A DNA stretch of 64,000 nt from Selenomonas timonae (GCF_014250475.1 NZ_CP060204.1:1129001-1193000); one strand, 5' to 3'; shown: positions 15,636 through 24,983, counted from the first letter of the stretch. The notes: generated by a model from the letters alone, not told the origin. Made by a program: numbers and translations.

Positions 15636-16564
15636 TGACAAGGCTTCGGAGTATTGTGCAGCATAATCTGCCCGTGAAGATTGCGGCGGTCATTGTGGCG
15701 ATTGTGCTCTGGCTCTATGTGATGAACGATCAGAACCCCGCGATTGACGGCAGCTATACGGTGCCTGTGACGATTGAGAATGCGCCGGATGGCTATCTGA
15801 TGAATGCCGCTGCGGACACGGTGACGATCCGCGTGCGCGGACCGCGCTCCCTCTTTGTCGCGGCAGACCGCAACGATTTCCATGCGCACATGAACCTCGC
15901 CGACTTCACAGAGGGGGACAAAGAGTACACTGTGGAAACGGCGATTCCGTATGGCTTTGAGCTCGTGAGTGTTTCGCCGGATAAGATTACAGTGAACCTT
16001 GACCGGCTGATTCAGAAGACGTTCAAGGCTGAGCTGACACTCAGTGGCTCGCCCGCGACGGGCTTTACGGTGGATAAGATTGCGCAGGAAAGCGAAGCCG
16101 CGACGGTGGAGGGACCGCGCAGCCTCGTGAATCAGGTTGTGCACATTGTGGGGCACATCAATCTGAACGGGCAGTCGAGTAACTATACGTCAAATGTGAC
16201 GCTCTTTGCACTGAATGCCGATGGCCGTGAGGTCTCGGGGATCGCGCTGACACCGTCCTCTATGGAGGTGACGGTGAATCTTGCACGCGGCCTCTCGCGC
16301 AAGGTGGTCGAGGTGCAGGCAAAGGCACAGAGCGATCTCCCGCCGCAGCTGAAGCTCGAGGGCATCACGGTGGAACCCGCACGCATCGAGATTGCGGGTG
16401 CGGAGGATGTGATCAGAAAGATCACGAGCATCGGAACCGAGGAATTCTCTCTCTCTCATGTGCGCGAGACGGAGAAGCGCCAGGTGAAGCTCGCACTGCC
16501 CGAGGGCGTGACGGTTGCAGACCCGAATGTGACGGTGGAAATTAAAGTTGGAGCAATGCAATGA
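15632..16564 (+). CDS. cdaR: CdaA regulatory protein CdaR (YbbR-domain protein)
   Basis: 310 residues from 15632 (an ATG three bases later at 15635 has slightly better spacing from GGAGG). One N-terminal membrane anchor (VKIAAVIVAIVLWLYVM) is followed by about three extracytoplasmic YbbR repeats, seen as recurring VTIRVRGPRS / ATVEGPRSLV / RIEIAGAEDV cores. It binds CdaA in the membrane and tunes c-di-AMP production. It overlaps cdaA and the next gene by 4 bases each. Confidence 0.9.
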   Translation: MMTRLRSIVQHNLPVKIAAVIVAIVLWLYVMNDQNPAIDGSYTVPVTIENAPDGYLMNAAADTVTIRVRGPRSLFVAADRNDFHAHMNLADFTEGDKEYTVETAIPYGFELVSVSPDKITVNLDRLIQKTFKAELTLSGSPATGFTVDKIAQESEAATVEGPRSLVNQVVHIVGHINLNGQSSNYTSNVTLFALNADGREVSGIALTPSSMEVTVNLARGLSRKVVEVQAKAQSDLPPQLKLEGITVEPARIEIAGAEDVIRKITSIGTEEFSLSHVRETEKRQVKLALPEGVTVADPNVTVEIKVGAMQ

Positions 16565-18156
16565 TTCGCGTGAAAAATCTGCGCGTTCCCTATGACAGCA
16601 CGCGGCCGCTCGCGGAGATCGCAGCGGAGCGCCTCAAGCAATCACCCTGTGCCGTGCACGGGGTGATTGTCGTTCATAAGGCTCTGGATGCGCGGCGTAG
16701 GCGTGGCGCGCCGATTCTGTGGCTCTATACCCTCGATGTTGCGGTGGAGGAGGAGCGTACGGTGCTCTCGCGACTGAGGCGCGATAAAGAAGTTATGCCT
16801 GTACCCGCCGATCCGCCGCTGATGATCCCGCGCGTCGGGTGCAGCAGCACACGTCCCGTCGTCGTGGGATTCGGCCCTGCGGGGATTTTCGCTGCGTGGG
16901 CGCTCGCGCGCGCGGGCTGTGCACCGCTCGTGCTTGAGCGTGGGCAGGATGTCGATCGGCGTACGGCGGATGTCGCGCGTTTCTGGCAGGGGGGCGCGCT
17001 TGACCCTGCATCGAATGTGCAGTTCGGCGAGGGCGGCGCAGGGACGTTCTCGGACGGGAAGCTGACGGCGCGCAGCAATGACCCGCGCATGCGCGAGATC
17101 ATCGAGGCATTTGTCGCGGCGGGCGCGCCTGAGGAGATCCGATATCTCCAAAAGCCGCATATCGGGACGGATGTGCTGCGCCGCGTGGTGAAGAATCTGC
17201 GCAGCGAGATCATCCGCATGGGCGGCGAGGTGCGCTTCGGCGCGCAGGTGACGGGCGTGGAGCTGTGTGCAGGACGGCTCGCGGCGCTCGTTGTGAACGA
17301 TACGGAGCGGATTTCCGCCGATGCCGCCTTCTTCGGCATAGGGCACTCAGCGCGCGATACGTACGCTATGTTGCATGAGGCGGGGCTTATGATGGAGGCA
17401 AAGGCATTCGCCGTCGGTGTGCGTATCGAGCACGCGCAGACGTTCATCGACCGTATGCAGTACGGCGCGGCGGCGGGCAGTCCGCGGCTCCCCGTCGCGG
17501 ACTACGCGATGACGTACCGCGACGAGGCGGGCGGGCGTGGCGTGTACTCGTTCTGTATGTGCCCCGGCGGCATGGTGGTCGCGGCGACATCTGAGGAGGG
17601 ACGGCTCGTGACGAACGGGATGAGCAACTATCGCCGCAACTCGGGCGTGGCGAACAGTGCCCTGCTAGTGCAGGTCAGCCCCTCGGATTGGGGCGGGGAT
17701 GTACTCGGCGGCATCCGCTTCCAGCGGGAACTTGAGGAGCGTGCCTATCGCCTTGGCGGCGGGGATTACTGTGCGCCCGTGCAGTCCGTTGGCGATTTCT
17801 GTGCGGGGCGGACGGGCACCCAGGACTTTGCCGTTACGCCGACGTATGCGCCCGGTGTGCGCGCCGCGGATCTGCGTGCGCTGCTGCCTCCTGCGTGCAC
17901 GGCATCCCTTGCGCGTGCGCTTACATTTTGGGAGGAGCGCGTGCCGGGGTTCGGGGCTGCCGATGTGCCGATGACGGGCGTGGAGTCACGTTCGTCCGCG
18001 CCCTGCCGCATCCTGCGCGATGCGGAGACGATGGCATCGGTCTCGGCGGCGGGGCTGTATCCGATCGGTGAAGGTGCGGGCTATGCGGGCGGCATTATGA
18101 GCGCGGCGCTCGACGGGCTGAAAGCTGCGCTTGCATTTTTGGGAAAGATACAGTAG
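16561..18156 (+). CDS. FAD-dependent dehydrogenase of unknown substrate (COG2509-like)
   Basis: 531 residues. About 95 N-terminal residues precede a dinucleotide-binding fold with VVVGFGPAGIFAAWALARAG, an E at LERG, and a C-terminal FAD contact GEGAGYAGGIMSAALDG. It resembles the uncharacterised FAD-dependent dehydrogenases conserved in Clostridia and Negativicutes. The sequence QFGEGGAGTFSDGKL is a family hallmark. It is locked into the cdaA-cdaR-glmM operon by 4-base overlap with cdaR, but no substrate can be assigned from sequence. Confidence 0.8.
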   Translation: MIRVKNLRVPYDSTRPLAEIAAERLKQSPCAVHGVIVVHKALDARRRRGAPILWLYTLDVAVEEERTVLSRLRRDKEVMPVPADPPLMIPRVGCSSTRPVVVGFGPAGIFAAWALARAGCAPLVLERGQDVDRRTADVARFWQGGALDPASNVQFGEGGAGTFSDGKLTARSNDPRMREIIEAFVAAGAPEEIRYLQKPHIGTDVLRRVVKNLRSEIIRMGGEVRFGAQVTGVELCAGRLAALVVNDTERISADAAFFGIGHSARDTYAMLHEAGLMMEAKAFAVGVRIEHAQTFIDRMQYGAAAGSPRLPVADYAMTYRDEAGGRGVYSFCMCPGGMVVAATSEEGRLVTNGMSNYRRNSGVANSALLVQVSPSDWGGDVLGGIRFQRELEERAYRLGGGDYCAPVQSVGDFCAGRTGTQDFAVTPTYAPGVRAADLRALLPPACTASLARALTFWEERVPGFGAADVPMTGVESRSSAPCRILRDAETMASVSAAGLYPIGEGAGYAGGIMSAALDGLKAALAFLGKIQ

Positions 18157-18189
18157 ATTATAGAGACAATATAGTATAGGGGGCTGTTC

Positions 18190-19545
18190 ATGGTGAGACT
18201 TTTTGGTACGGACGGCGTGCGCGGTGAGGCAAATACAGAGCTGACGCCGGAGCTGGCATATCATCTCGGGCGCGCGGCGACGCTCTATTTCGGCGCGCAG
18301 TCGGAGGTGCGCCCGCGCATCTTGATCGGACGCGATACGCGCATCTCGGGCGAGATGTTCGAGGCGGCGCTCACGTCGGGCATTTGCTCAGCTGGCGGCG
18401 TTGCACTCCTCGCGGGTGTCGTTCCGACGCCTGCGGTCGCCTATCTCGCGCGTGAGCACAGGATGCAGGCAGGCATTGTGATTTCCGCCTCACACAATCC
18501 GTTTCCCGACAACGGGATCAAGTTCTTCGGCGGGGACGGCTACAAGCTGCCCGATGCTGTGGAGGATGAGCTCGAGGCACTTGTGCGCCGCCTGCAGACG
18601 AATGACGATGCAGCGCGCCCGACGGGCAAGGCGATCGGGATCGTGGAGTACCGCGACGATCTCCTTAATCAGTATATCGACTACGTGGTGAGCACATGCA
18701 CGGAGCGGTTCGACGGCATGAAGATCGTGCTCGACTGCGCGAACGGCGCCGCCTATGAGGCGATGCCGAAGGTGCTACGCCGCCTCGGCGCCGAGGTGAA
18801 GGTCATCCATGCGCTCCCGAACGGCGTGAACATCAACGACGGCTGCGGCTCGACCCACCTCGAGTCCCTGCGGCGCACTGTGCTCGAGCGCGGCGCGGAC
18901 ATCGGCATTGCGCACGACGGGGACGCAGACCGCTGCCTCTGCCTCGATGAGACGGGCGCGCTGATCGACGGCGATCACATCCTCGTTGCCTGCGCCTCGG
19001 AGATGATTCGCACGGGGCGTCTGCCGCACAAGACGGTCGTGACGACGGTGATGGCGAATATCGGCTTCCACAAGGCAATCGCAGAGCTGGGCGGGCGCGT
19101 CGACGTGACGGCGGTCGGCGACCGTTATGTGCTCGAGTCCATGCGCGCGAACGGCTACAGCATCGGCGGCGAGCAGTCGGGGCATATCATCTTTGCCGAG
19201 CATGCGACGACGGGCGACGGGCTCATCACGGCGCTGCAGGTGCTCGCGGCGCTGCGCCGTAGCGGAAAGAAGGCGTCGGAGCTGAACGCGATGATGACGA
19301 CCTACCCGCAGCTCCTCGTCAATGTCCGCGTGAAGACGAAGGCGGGCTGGGAGGAGAATCCCGCGATCCGCGCTGCGATCGAGGAGGGCGAGCGCGTGCT
19401 CGGCAGTGACGGGCGCGTGCTCGTGCGCCCCTCGGGCACGGAGCCGCTCATCCGCGTTATGGCGGAGGGCAGCGATCAGGCGCAGCTCGAGGAGGTCTGC
19501 GGCGCGATCGTCGAGGTTGTGAAGCGGGAGCAGGGTGAGGCGTAA
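18190..19545 (+). CDS. glmM: phosphoglucosamine mutase
   Basis: 451 residues, the standard size. It converts glucosamine-6-P to glucosamine-1-P for UDP-GlcNAc and peptidoglycan. The phosphoserine loop ISASHNPFPDNG, the metal loop AHDGDADRCL, the sugar loop GGEQSGH and the phosphate-binding RPSGTEPLIRV are all present. It follows the FAD gene by 33 bases. In other Firmicutes GlmM binds and inhibits CdaA, so linkage to cdaA is functional. Confidence 0.97.
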   Translation: MVRLFGTDGVRGEANTELTPELAYHLGRAATLYFGAQSEVRPRILIGRDTRISGEMFEAALTSGICSAGGVALLAGVVPTPAVAYLAREHRMQAGIVISASHNPFPDNGIKFFGGDGYKLPDAVEDELEALVRRLQTNDDAARPTGKAIGIVEYRDDLLNQYIDYVVSTCTERFDGMKIVLDCANGAAYEAMPKVLRRLGAEVKVIHALPNGVNINDGCGSTHLESLRRTVLERGADIGIAHDGDADRCLCLDETGALIDGDHILVACASEMIRTGRLPHKTVVTTVMANIGFHKAIAELGGRVDVTAVGDRYVLESMRANGYSIGGEQSGHIIFAEHATTGDGLITALQVLAALRRSGKKASELNAMMTTYPQLLVNVRVKTKAGWEENPAIRAAIEEGERVLGSDGRVLVRPSGTEPLIRVMAEGSDQAQLEEVCGAIVEVVKREQGEA

Positions 19546-20450
19546 TGTCGCATCTCTCCGCCGTCCTACTCGTTCTGCTCGCAGGGACGATGTGGGCAGC
19601 GAGTGGCACGGCAGCACAGCATTTCTACACGCAGTCCGCACACGTCCCCATCGAGCTGACGCAGGTGCGCCTATTCATCTCGAGCGCGCTCTTCTTCCTG
19701 CTCTCGTGGTGGAGCGGGGGACTCAGGCGCGGCATCCGATTCCTGAGGCGTGATCCGCGTCTGCTTGTGCAGCTGGCGATCCACGGCATTCTCGGGATCA
19801 TGATTGTGCAGTACTCCTATTTCATGGGGATTGCGGAGGGCGATGCGGCGGCGACGACGGTCATCGGCTATACGAGCCCCGCGATGATGATCCTCTACCT
19901 CGCTGTGCGCTGGCGGCGTCTGCCGTCGACAGCGGAGGCGGGGACGGTCATCGTGGCGGTGGCGGGGGTGTTTCTCCTCGTGACGGGCGGTGATATCGGG
20001 CGTCTCTCCGTGCCGATGTCCTGCATCGTTTGGAGCCTCATCTCAGGAGCGACCTTCACCTTTGCCATGCTCTATCCCGTGCATCTGCTACGCCTCTTTG
20101 ATCGTTTCTTTCTGCTCGCCGTCTGCATGTTGATCGGTGGCATTTCGCTCCTGCCGATGACGCAGGCAATCGCTGATGTCGGATCTTTTTTTACGACGGG
20201 GACGTGGCTCGATCTCCTCGTCATCATTGGCTTTGGGACGATTGTCGCGTTCTTTGCGTTCAACCTCGGGCTGCGTTGGCTGAGTCCTGAGGAGACGGCG
20301 ATCACGGCGACAATCGAGCCCGTGGCAAGCGTCATCTTTGCATGGCTCATCTTTGATACACATTTTGTCATGATGCAGATCGTTGGGATCGTGCTCGTCA
20401 TTGCGGCGATTTTGACGCCGAATGTGCTGCGGAAATGGGGGTACACATGA
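19545..20450 (+). CDS. EamA/DMT-family permease
   Basis: 301 residues with ten hydrophobic helices in two repeated halves, the EamA pattern (LSAVLLVLLAGTMWAASG at the start, SPEETAITATIEPVASVIFAWL in the second half). Such proteins export amino acids or other metabolites; the substrate here is unknown. It starts on the last base of the glmM stop codon and overlaps the following C39-like gene by 4 bases, so it belongs to the same transcript. Confidence 0.88.
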   Translation: MSHLSAVLLVLLAGTMWAASGTAAQHFYTQSAHVPIELTQVRLFISSALFFLLSWWSGGLRRGIRFLRRDPRLLVQLAIHGILGIMIVQYSYFMGIAEGDAAATTVIGYTSPAMMILYLAVRWRRLPSTAEAGTVIVAVAGVFLLVTGGDIGRLSVPMSCIVWSLISGATFTFAMLYPVHLLRLFDRFFLLAVCMLIGGISLLPMTQAIADVGSFFTTGTWLDLLVIIGFGTIVAFFAFNLGLRWLSPEETAITATIEPVASVIFAWLIFDTHFVMMQIVGIVLVIAAILTPNVLRKWGYT

Positions 20451-21076
20451 AGATTCCCCTGCGCTATCAGATGTCGGAGTACGATTGTGGGCCGACGGCG
20501 CTGCTCAATGCGGTGAGCTATCTCTTCCCGCGCCGTGAGGTGCCGCCCGAGATCATCCGCAGCGTCATGCTCTACACCTTGGATTGCTACGGCATGGACG
20601 GAACGGCGTGCAAGGCGGGGACGTCGCGCATGGCGATGATGTATCTCGCGAACTGGCTCGAGGGTTTTTCTCGCGCGACGAAGTTCCCGCTCACCTGTCA
20701 GTACATCTCGGGGCGCGCGGTGCACATCGGCGCGCACAGCTATATCAACGACGCGCTTGTACGCGGCGGTGCTGCGGTCGTGCGCATCTTCTACGAGGTC
20801 GAGCACTATGCGCTGCTCACGGGTGCGTCCGAGGGGCACATCTATCTTTTCGATCCCTACTATCTCGCGGAGGCGGAGCCGGAGTTCGTGCAGGCGGGCA
20901 TTGCGGTGACGCTCGCGCATCCGCATAGCTACAACCGCATCGTGCCCTTTGATGTGTTCAACCGCGAGACACAGGAGCTCTATGCGTTCGGTGCGGTGGA
21001 CAGCCGTGAGGCGGTGCTGCTCTTTGACGAGCGGACGAGGCGGACGGCAGACGATACGATCGAGTATTTTATTTGA
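20447..21076 (+). CDS. C39-like cysteine peptidase family protein
   Basis: 209 residues. It has a papain-like C39 layout: Cys in YDCGPTALLNAVSYL near residue 12, a His in EVEHYALLTGA near residue 123, and an Asp in IYLFDPYY. There is no signal peptide or membrane helix, so it should be cytosolic. C39 domains usually cut double-glycine leaders when fused to ABC exporters. This one stands alone beside an EamA permease, and no peptide substrate gene is seen nearby. Start ATG 20447 overlaps the permease stop. Confidence 0.7.
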   Translation: MKIPLRYQMSEYDCGPTALLNAVSYLFPRREVPPEIIRSVMLYTLDCYGMDGTACKAGTSRMAMMYLANWLEGFSRATKFPLTCQYISGRAVHIGAHSYINDALVRGGAAVVRIFYEVEHYALLTGASEGHIYLFDPYYLAEAEPEFVQAGIAVTLAHPHSYNRIVPFDVFNRETQELYAFGAVDSREAVLLFDERTRRTADDTIEYFI

Positions 21077-21090
21077 CGGGAGGTTTGTTC

Positions 21091-22071
21091 TTGCAGGAGA
21101 CGACGGAGACGATTGAGTTTAGGGATATGCACGAGGCGGCGGCGCTCCTCGGGGAGCGAGATACGCTGCTGCAGTGCATGCAGGAGGTCTTTGCCTGCCG
21201 CATCGTGAGCCGGGGCACGGCGCTCGCCGTGACGGGGGCGGAGGAGGATGTCGCCGCCGCGCGCGTGCTCATACAGGAACTGCTCTTCTATCACAGGCAG
21301 GGCGCGAAGCTGACGACGCATGAGGTGAACTACGGCGCGCAGCTCGTGCGGGCGGGGCGCGTGGAGGAACTGCACTCCCTTTTTGCCGAGGTGCTGCTTG
21401 TGACGGCAAAGGGCAAGGAGGTGCGCGCAAAGACGCTCGGACAGCGCGACTACCTTGCGAAGATCCGACGCAATGCCGTGACCCTCGGCGTCGGCCCTGC
21501 GGGCACGGGCAAGACCTATCTCGCGGTCGTGATGGCAGTCGCGGCTCTGCGCAATCGCGAGGTGAGCCGCATCATCCTGACGCGTCCCGCCGTGGAGGCG
21601 GGCGAGCACCTCGGCTTCCTGCCCGGCGATCTGACGGAGAAGATCAATCCATACCTGCGGCCGCTCTACGACGCCCTGCAGGACATCCTCGGCGCGGAGG
21701 CGTATCAGAAGATGATGAGCCGCCAGCTGATCGAGGTTGCGCCGCTTGCCTACATTCGCGGGCGCACGCTCGAGGACGCCTTCATCATCCTCGACGAGGC
21801 GCAGAATACGACGGGCGCGCAGATGAAGATGTTCCTCACGCGCCTCGGCTTCGGCTCGCGCATGGTGGTGACGGGCGACCTCGAGCAGGTCGATCTGCCG
21901 CGCGGCACGGTGTCGGGGCTGAAGCAGGCGTGCCAGATTCTAAAGGGTGTGCGGGGCGTCGGCATTGTGCGGCTTGAGCCTGTGGACATCATCCGTCACG
22001 AGGTCGTGACACGCATTGTCGAGGCATACGGCGCGTGGGAGAAGAAGCGGGGACAAAAGTATGGAGATTGA
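21091..22071 (+). CDS. phoH: PhoH-family ATPase
   Basis: 326 residues from a TTG start. GGGAGG sits 8 bases before TTG 21091, whereas the earlier in-frame TTG at 21073 lies upstream of that site. An N-terminal KH-like region is followed by a P-loop ATPase (GPAGTGKTYLA, Walker B FIILDEAQN, sensor VVTGDLEQVDLP). PhoH proteins are implicated in RNA metabolism and are regularly paired with ybeY and era, as here. Confidence 0.92.
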   Translation: MQETTETIEFRDMHEAAALLGERDTLLQCMQEVFACRIVSRGTALAVTGAEEDVAAARVLIQELLFYHRQGAKLTTHEVNYGAQLVRAGRVEELHSLFAEVLLVTAKGKEVRAKTLGQRDYLAKIRRNAVTLGVGPAGTGKTYLAVVMAVAALRNREVSRIILTRPAVEAGEHLGFLPGDLTEKINPYLRPLYDALQDILGAEAYQKMMSRQLIEVAPLAYIRGRTLEDAFIILDEAQNTTGAQMKMFLTRLGFGSRMVVTGDLEQVDLPRGTVSGLKQACQILKGVRGVGIVRLEPVDIIRHEVVTRIVEAYGAWEKKRGQKYGD

Positions 22072-22522
22072 GATTCGGACGGAGCCGGAGGAACTGCCCG
22101 TCTCCGAGGAGGAGCGGGCGGCGGTGCGCCGCGCGATTGAGACGGTCGGACGCCTCTACGGGGCGGAGGGCGTCGAGGTGAGCGTAACACTCACGGACGA
22201 CGCGCACATCCACGTCATCAACAGGGAATATCGCAATGTCGACCGTCCGACGGATGTCATCTCCTTTGCCCTCACGGAGAGCGAGGAGCCCGAGATTATC
22301 GGCGGTGGGGAACATGAAGTGCTCGGCGATCTCATCATATCGCTCGAGCGCATGCGGGCACAGGCGGCGGAGTACGGGCATACGGAGCTGCGCGAACTCT
22401 CCTTTCTCACGGTGCACGGGATGCTGCACCTCCTCGGCTACGACCACATGGAGGCGGAGGAGCGGCTCGAGATGGAGGAGGAGCAGCGCGCGGTCATGGA
22501 GGAACTGGGGATCACACGATGA
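22061..22522 (+). CDS. ybeY: endoribonuclease YbeY
   Basis: 153 residues. The zinc motif HGMLHLLGYDH and the RPTDVISFAL block are diagnostic. It is required for 16S rRNA 3'-end maturation and ribosome quality control. It overlaps phoH by 11 bases and era by 4. The diacylglycerol kinase and cytidine deaminase genes that often lie between ybeY and era in Bacilli are absent. Confidence 0.95.
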   Translation: MEIEIRTEPEELPVSEEERAAVRRAIETVGRLYGAEGVEVSVTLTDDAHIHVINREYRNVDRPTDVISFALTESEEPEIIGGGEHEVLGDLIISLERMRAQAAEYGHTELRELSFLTVHGMLHLLGYDHMEAEERLEMEEEQRAVMEELGITR

Positions 22523-23415
22523 ATGCACATAAATCGGGCTTCGCCGCCGTGATCGGGCGGCCAAATGTCGGCAAATCCACGCTGATCAACGCGCTCATCG
22601 GGCAGAAAATCGCCATCATGAGCGACAAGCCGCAGACGACACGCAGCCGCATCCTCTGCATCTTGACGGAGGAGGACGCGCAGATCATCTTCCTCGACAC
22701 GCCGGGCGTACACAAGCCGAAGCACAAGCTTGGCGACTATATGGCAAAGGCGACGGAGGGGGCTCTGCACGGCGTCGATGTCGTCGTCTTTGTCGTGGAC
22801 GTGACGGAGAAGATGGGCGCGGGCGAGCAGTATATCCTAAAGCAGCTAGCAAATGTGCGCGTGCCCGTCCTACTCGCGGTGAACAAGGTGGACTGCATCC
22901 CACGCGAGGAGAGTCTGCCCGTCATTGCAAACTATGCAAAGGCGTACGACTTCGCGGGCATTGTGCCGATCTCGGCGCGCGAGGGGGAGAACCTGGACGG
23001 GCTGCTCGTGGAGATCAAAAAACATCTGCCCGAGGGACCGCAGTACTATCCCGCCGATATGGTGACGGATCAGCCCGAGCGCCTCATCATCGCTGAGCTC
23101 GTGCGCGAGAAGGTGCTCGAGCTGACGCGTGACGAGATCCCGCACGCGGTCGCCGTTGACATCGAGGAGATGACGACGCGCGCGAAGGGCGATGTCTACA
23201 TCCGCGCTGTGATCTACGTCGAGCGCGAATCGCAGAAGGGCATTGTCATCGGTGCGCGCGGAGCACTCCTTAGGACGATCGGACAGCGTGCGCGCGCGGA
23301 TGTGGAGACGCTGCTTGGGGCGAAGGTCTATCTTGACCTCTGGGTCAAGACGCGCAAGGACTGGCGTAATCGGGCAAATGCCCTGCGGGAGTTTGGGTTT
23401 TATGAAACCGATTGA
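22519..23415 (+). CDS. era: GTPase Era
   Basis: 298 residues. G1 GRPNVGKST, G3 FLDTPG, G4 VNKVD, then a C-terminal KH domain with KGIVIGARGALLRTIG. It binds the 3' end of 16S rRNA in 30S assembly. It is coupled to ybeY (ATGA overlap) and to the downstream DUF502 gene, which begins inside it. Confidence 0.97.
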   Translation: MNAHKSGFAAVIGRPNVGKSTLINALIGQKIAIMSDKPQTTRSRILCILTEEDAQIIFLDTPGVHKPKHKLGDYMAKATEGALHGVDVVVFVVDVTEKMGAGEQYILKQLANVRVPVLLAVNKVDCIPREESLPVIANYAKAYDFAGIVPISAREGENLDGLLVEIKKHLPEGPQYYPADMVTDQPERLIIAELVREKVLELTRDEIPHAVAVDIEEMTTRAKGDVYIRAVIYVERESQKGIVIGARGALLRTIGQRARADVETLLGAKVYLDLWVKTRKDWRNRANALREFGFYETD

Positions 23416-24100
23416 AGAAACGGCGGTCATGACACCATCCTTTGATCAGATGTATCAGCGGGAACTGAATCGCATGTCACGCCGCTTTGTCAACGGGCTG
23501 CTCGTCCTCGTGCCCGTCATCATTACCCTGCTCGTCATCGAGTGGACGCTGCGCTTCACCGAGGGCGTGCTCGGGCAGTATCTGCCCTTCTACTTCCCAG
23601 GAATGGGCATCATCACGCTCGTCCTCGTCATCTACGCCGTCGGCTGGGCATCAACAAACTGGGCGATCGCAAAGTTGATCTCATTTGGAGAAAATATGAT
23701 GGGCACGATTCCGTTTGTGAAGTTCATCTACACGAGCGTGAAGCGCCTCTCGGAAGCCGTGCTCGACTCGAGCAGCAACTTCAAGCGCGTCGTCCACGTG
23801 CCCTATCAGGGCGCGCGTGCGCTCGGCTTCGTCATGGCGGATCTGCCGCCGCGTTTCCAGCAGGCGATGGGCGGCGGTTACGTCTGCGTCTTCGTCCCGT
23901 GGAGCCTCAATATGACCTCGGGGACGACGCTGCTCGTCAAGGAGGAGGACGCGGTGACGATCGACATCCCGAAGGAGGAGGCTCTGCAGTACATGCTGAC
24001 GGCGGGCGCCGTCATGCCGCTTGCCGAAGAGAAAAAGAAGGGCGCATCGAAAAATCCGGAGAACCGCCTCGCTGACGATGGGCAGAAGGCGGAAGGGTAG
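23402..24100 (+). CDS. DUF502 membrane protein
   Basis: 232 residues. Two N-terminal membrane helices (around residues 30-50 and 65-85) precede a soluble domain with YTSVKRLSEAVLD, VFVPWSLNMTSG and the terminal Lys-rich tail. This is the DUF502 family; function is unknown. Start ATG 23402 overlaps era by 14 bases; ATG 23429 is an alternative. It lies directly against recO with no gap. Confidence 0.85.
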   Translation: MKPIEETAVMTPSFDQMYQRELNRMSRRFVNGLLVLVPVIITLLVIEWTLRFTEGVLGQYLPFYFPGMGIITLVLVIYAVGWASTNWAIAKLISFGENMMGTIPFVKFIYTSVKRLSEAVLDSSSNFKRVVHVPYQGARALGFVMADLPPRFQQAMGGGYVCVFVPWSLNMTSGTTLLVKEEDAVTIDIPKEEALQYMLTAGAVMPLAEEKKKGASKNPENRLADDGQKAEG

Positions 24101-24832
24101 ATGGCACTCTACGGAACAGAGGGCATCGTGCTCGGTGCGCGCAGCTGGGGCGAGGCAGACAAGGTCATGACGATCTTCACACGCGAGCGCGGTCTCGTGC
24201 GTGCCGCCGCATTCGGCTGCCGCCGCCCGCGGAGTCCCCTTGCGGGTGCGATGCAGATGTTCGTGCACGCCGAGCTGCAATTTGCCGAGGGCGGACGCCT
24301 CGAGACAGTCAAGACGGCGAGCGTGCGTGCCCATCACGCAAAGCTCTCACTCGACCTCACGGCACTTGCCTATGCGACCTTTGTCGCGGAGGTGATCCGC
24401 GAATTTATGCCAGAGGGCATCACGGACGAAGCGTTCTTTGACCGACTCTCTGCGATCCTGACGGCATTCGAGACTCGCAACCCGCGCGTCACGGCGCTCG
24501 CCGCCGTCTTACAGACACTTGCCGCAGCCGGACTGCAGCAGAGCTATGAGCGCTGCTTGCACTGCGGTGTCCTGATCGAGGGGGACGCTTTCTTCCACAC
24601 ACGGGAGAACGGAGTCCTCTGTGCGGACTGCCGTACAGAGGACAGTGCAGCTTTTTCGGAGGAGCTGCGCCTGCTCCTCATCTCACTCGAGCAGCTTGAC
24701 TGGGCGCACCCGCCGAGCCTGCAGCTGCGCGGCGGAACCCTGATGGCTGCAGAGTCTCTCGTGCTCGCGCACGTGCAGGAACTTGTCGGTCATCCCCTGC
24801 GTTCACTGTCGTTTTTAGCCCAGCTCGGATAA
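24101..24832 (+). CDS. recO: DNA repair protein RecO
   Basis: 243 residues. The N-terminal OB-fold begins with GTEGIVLGARSWGEADKV, and the C-terminal half has a four-Cys zinc site (CLHCG ... CADC). RecO loads RecA with RecF/RecR and anneals SSB-coated strands. It is the last gene of the phoH-ybeY-era unit. Downstream lies a T-rich stretch and then the flagellar cluster. Confidence 0.93.
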   Translation: MALYGTEGIVLGARSWGEADKVMTIFTRERGLVRAAAFGCRRPRSPLAGAMQMFVHAELQFAEGGRLETVKTASVRAHHAKLSLDLTALAYATFVAEVIREFMPEGITDEAFFDRLSAILTAFETRNPRVTALAAVLQTLAAAGLQQSYERCLHCGVLIEGDAFFHTRENGVLCADCRTEDSAAFSEELRLLLISLEQLDWAHPPSLQLRGGTLMAAESLVLAHVQELVGHPLRSLSFLAQLG

Positions 24833-24922
24833 TTTTTTTTGAAAAATTTAAGGCATGATGAAAAAATAACCCGAAAAAAAAAGGAAAAGTAAAGATGATG
24901 GCGAAAATATATCAGGTAATCA

Positions 24923-24967
24923 TTTGTGTATAGTTTTTGCTGTGCGCAAAAAATGAGAGAGGGAACG
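24923..24967 (+). promoter_or_regulatory. conserved block upstream of flbD, shared with flgB
   Basis: TTTGTGT, AGTTTTT, CTGTGCGCA, AAAAT and GGAACG occur here in the same order and nearly the same spacing as at 55960-56007 before flgB. A perfect TTTTTGC/GCAAAAA inverted repeat lies inside this copy. It ends at the ribosome-binding region. It may be an operator, unusual promoter or leader element common to the two flagellar operons. Confidence 0.5.
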
Positions 24968-24983
24968 GAGGGGAAAGCCTGTC

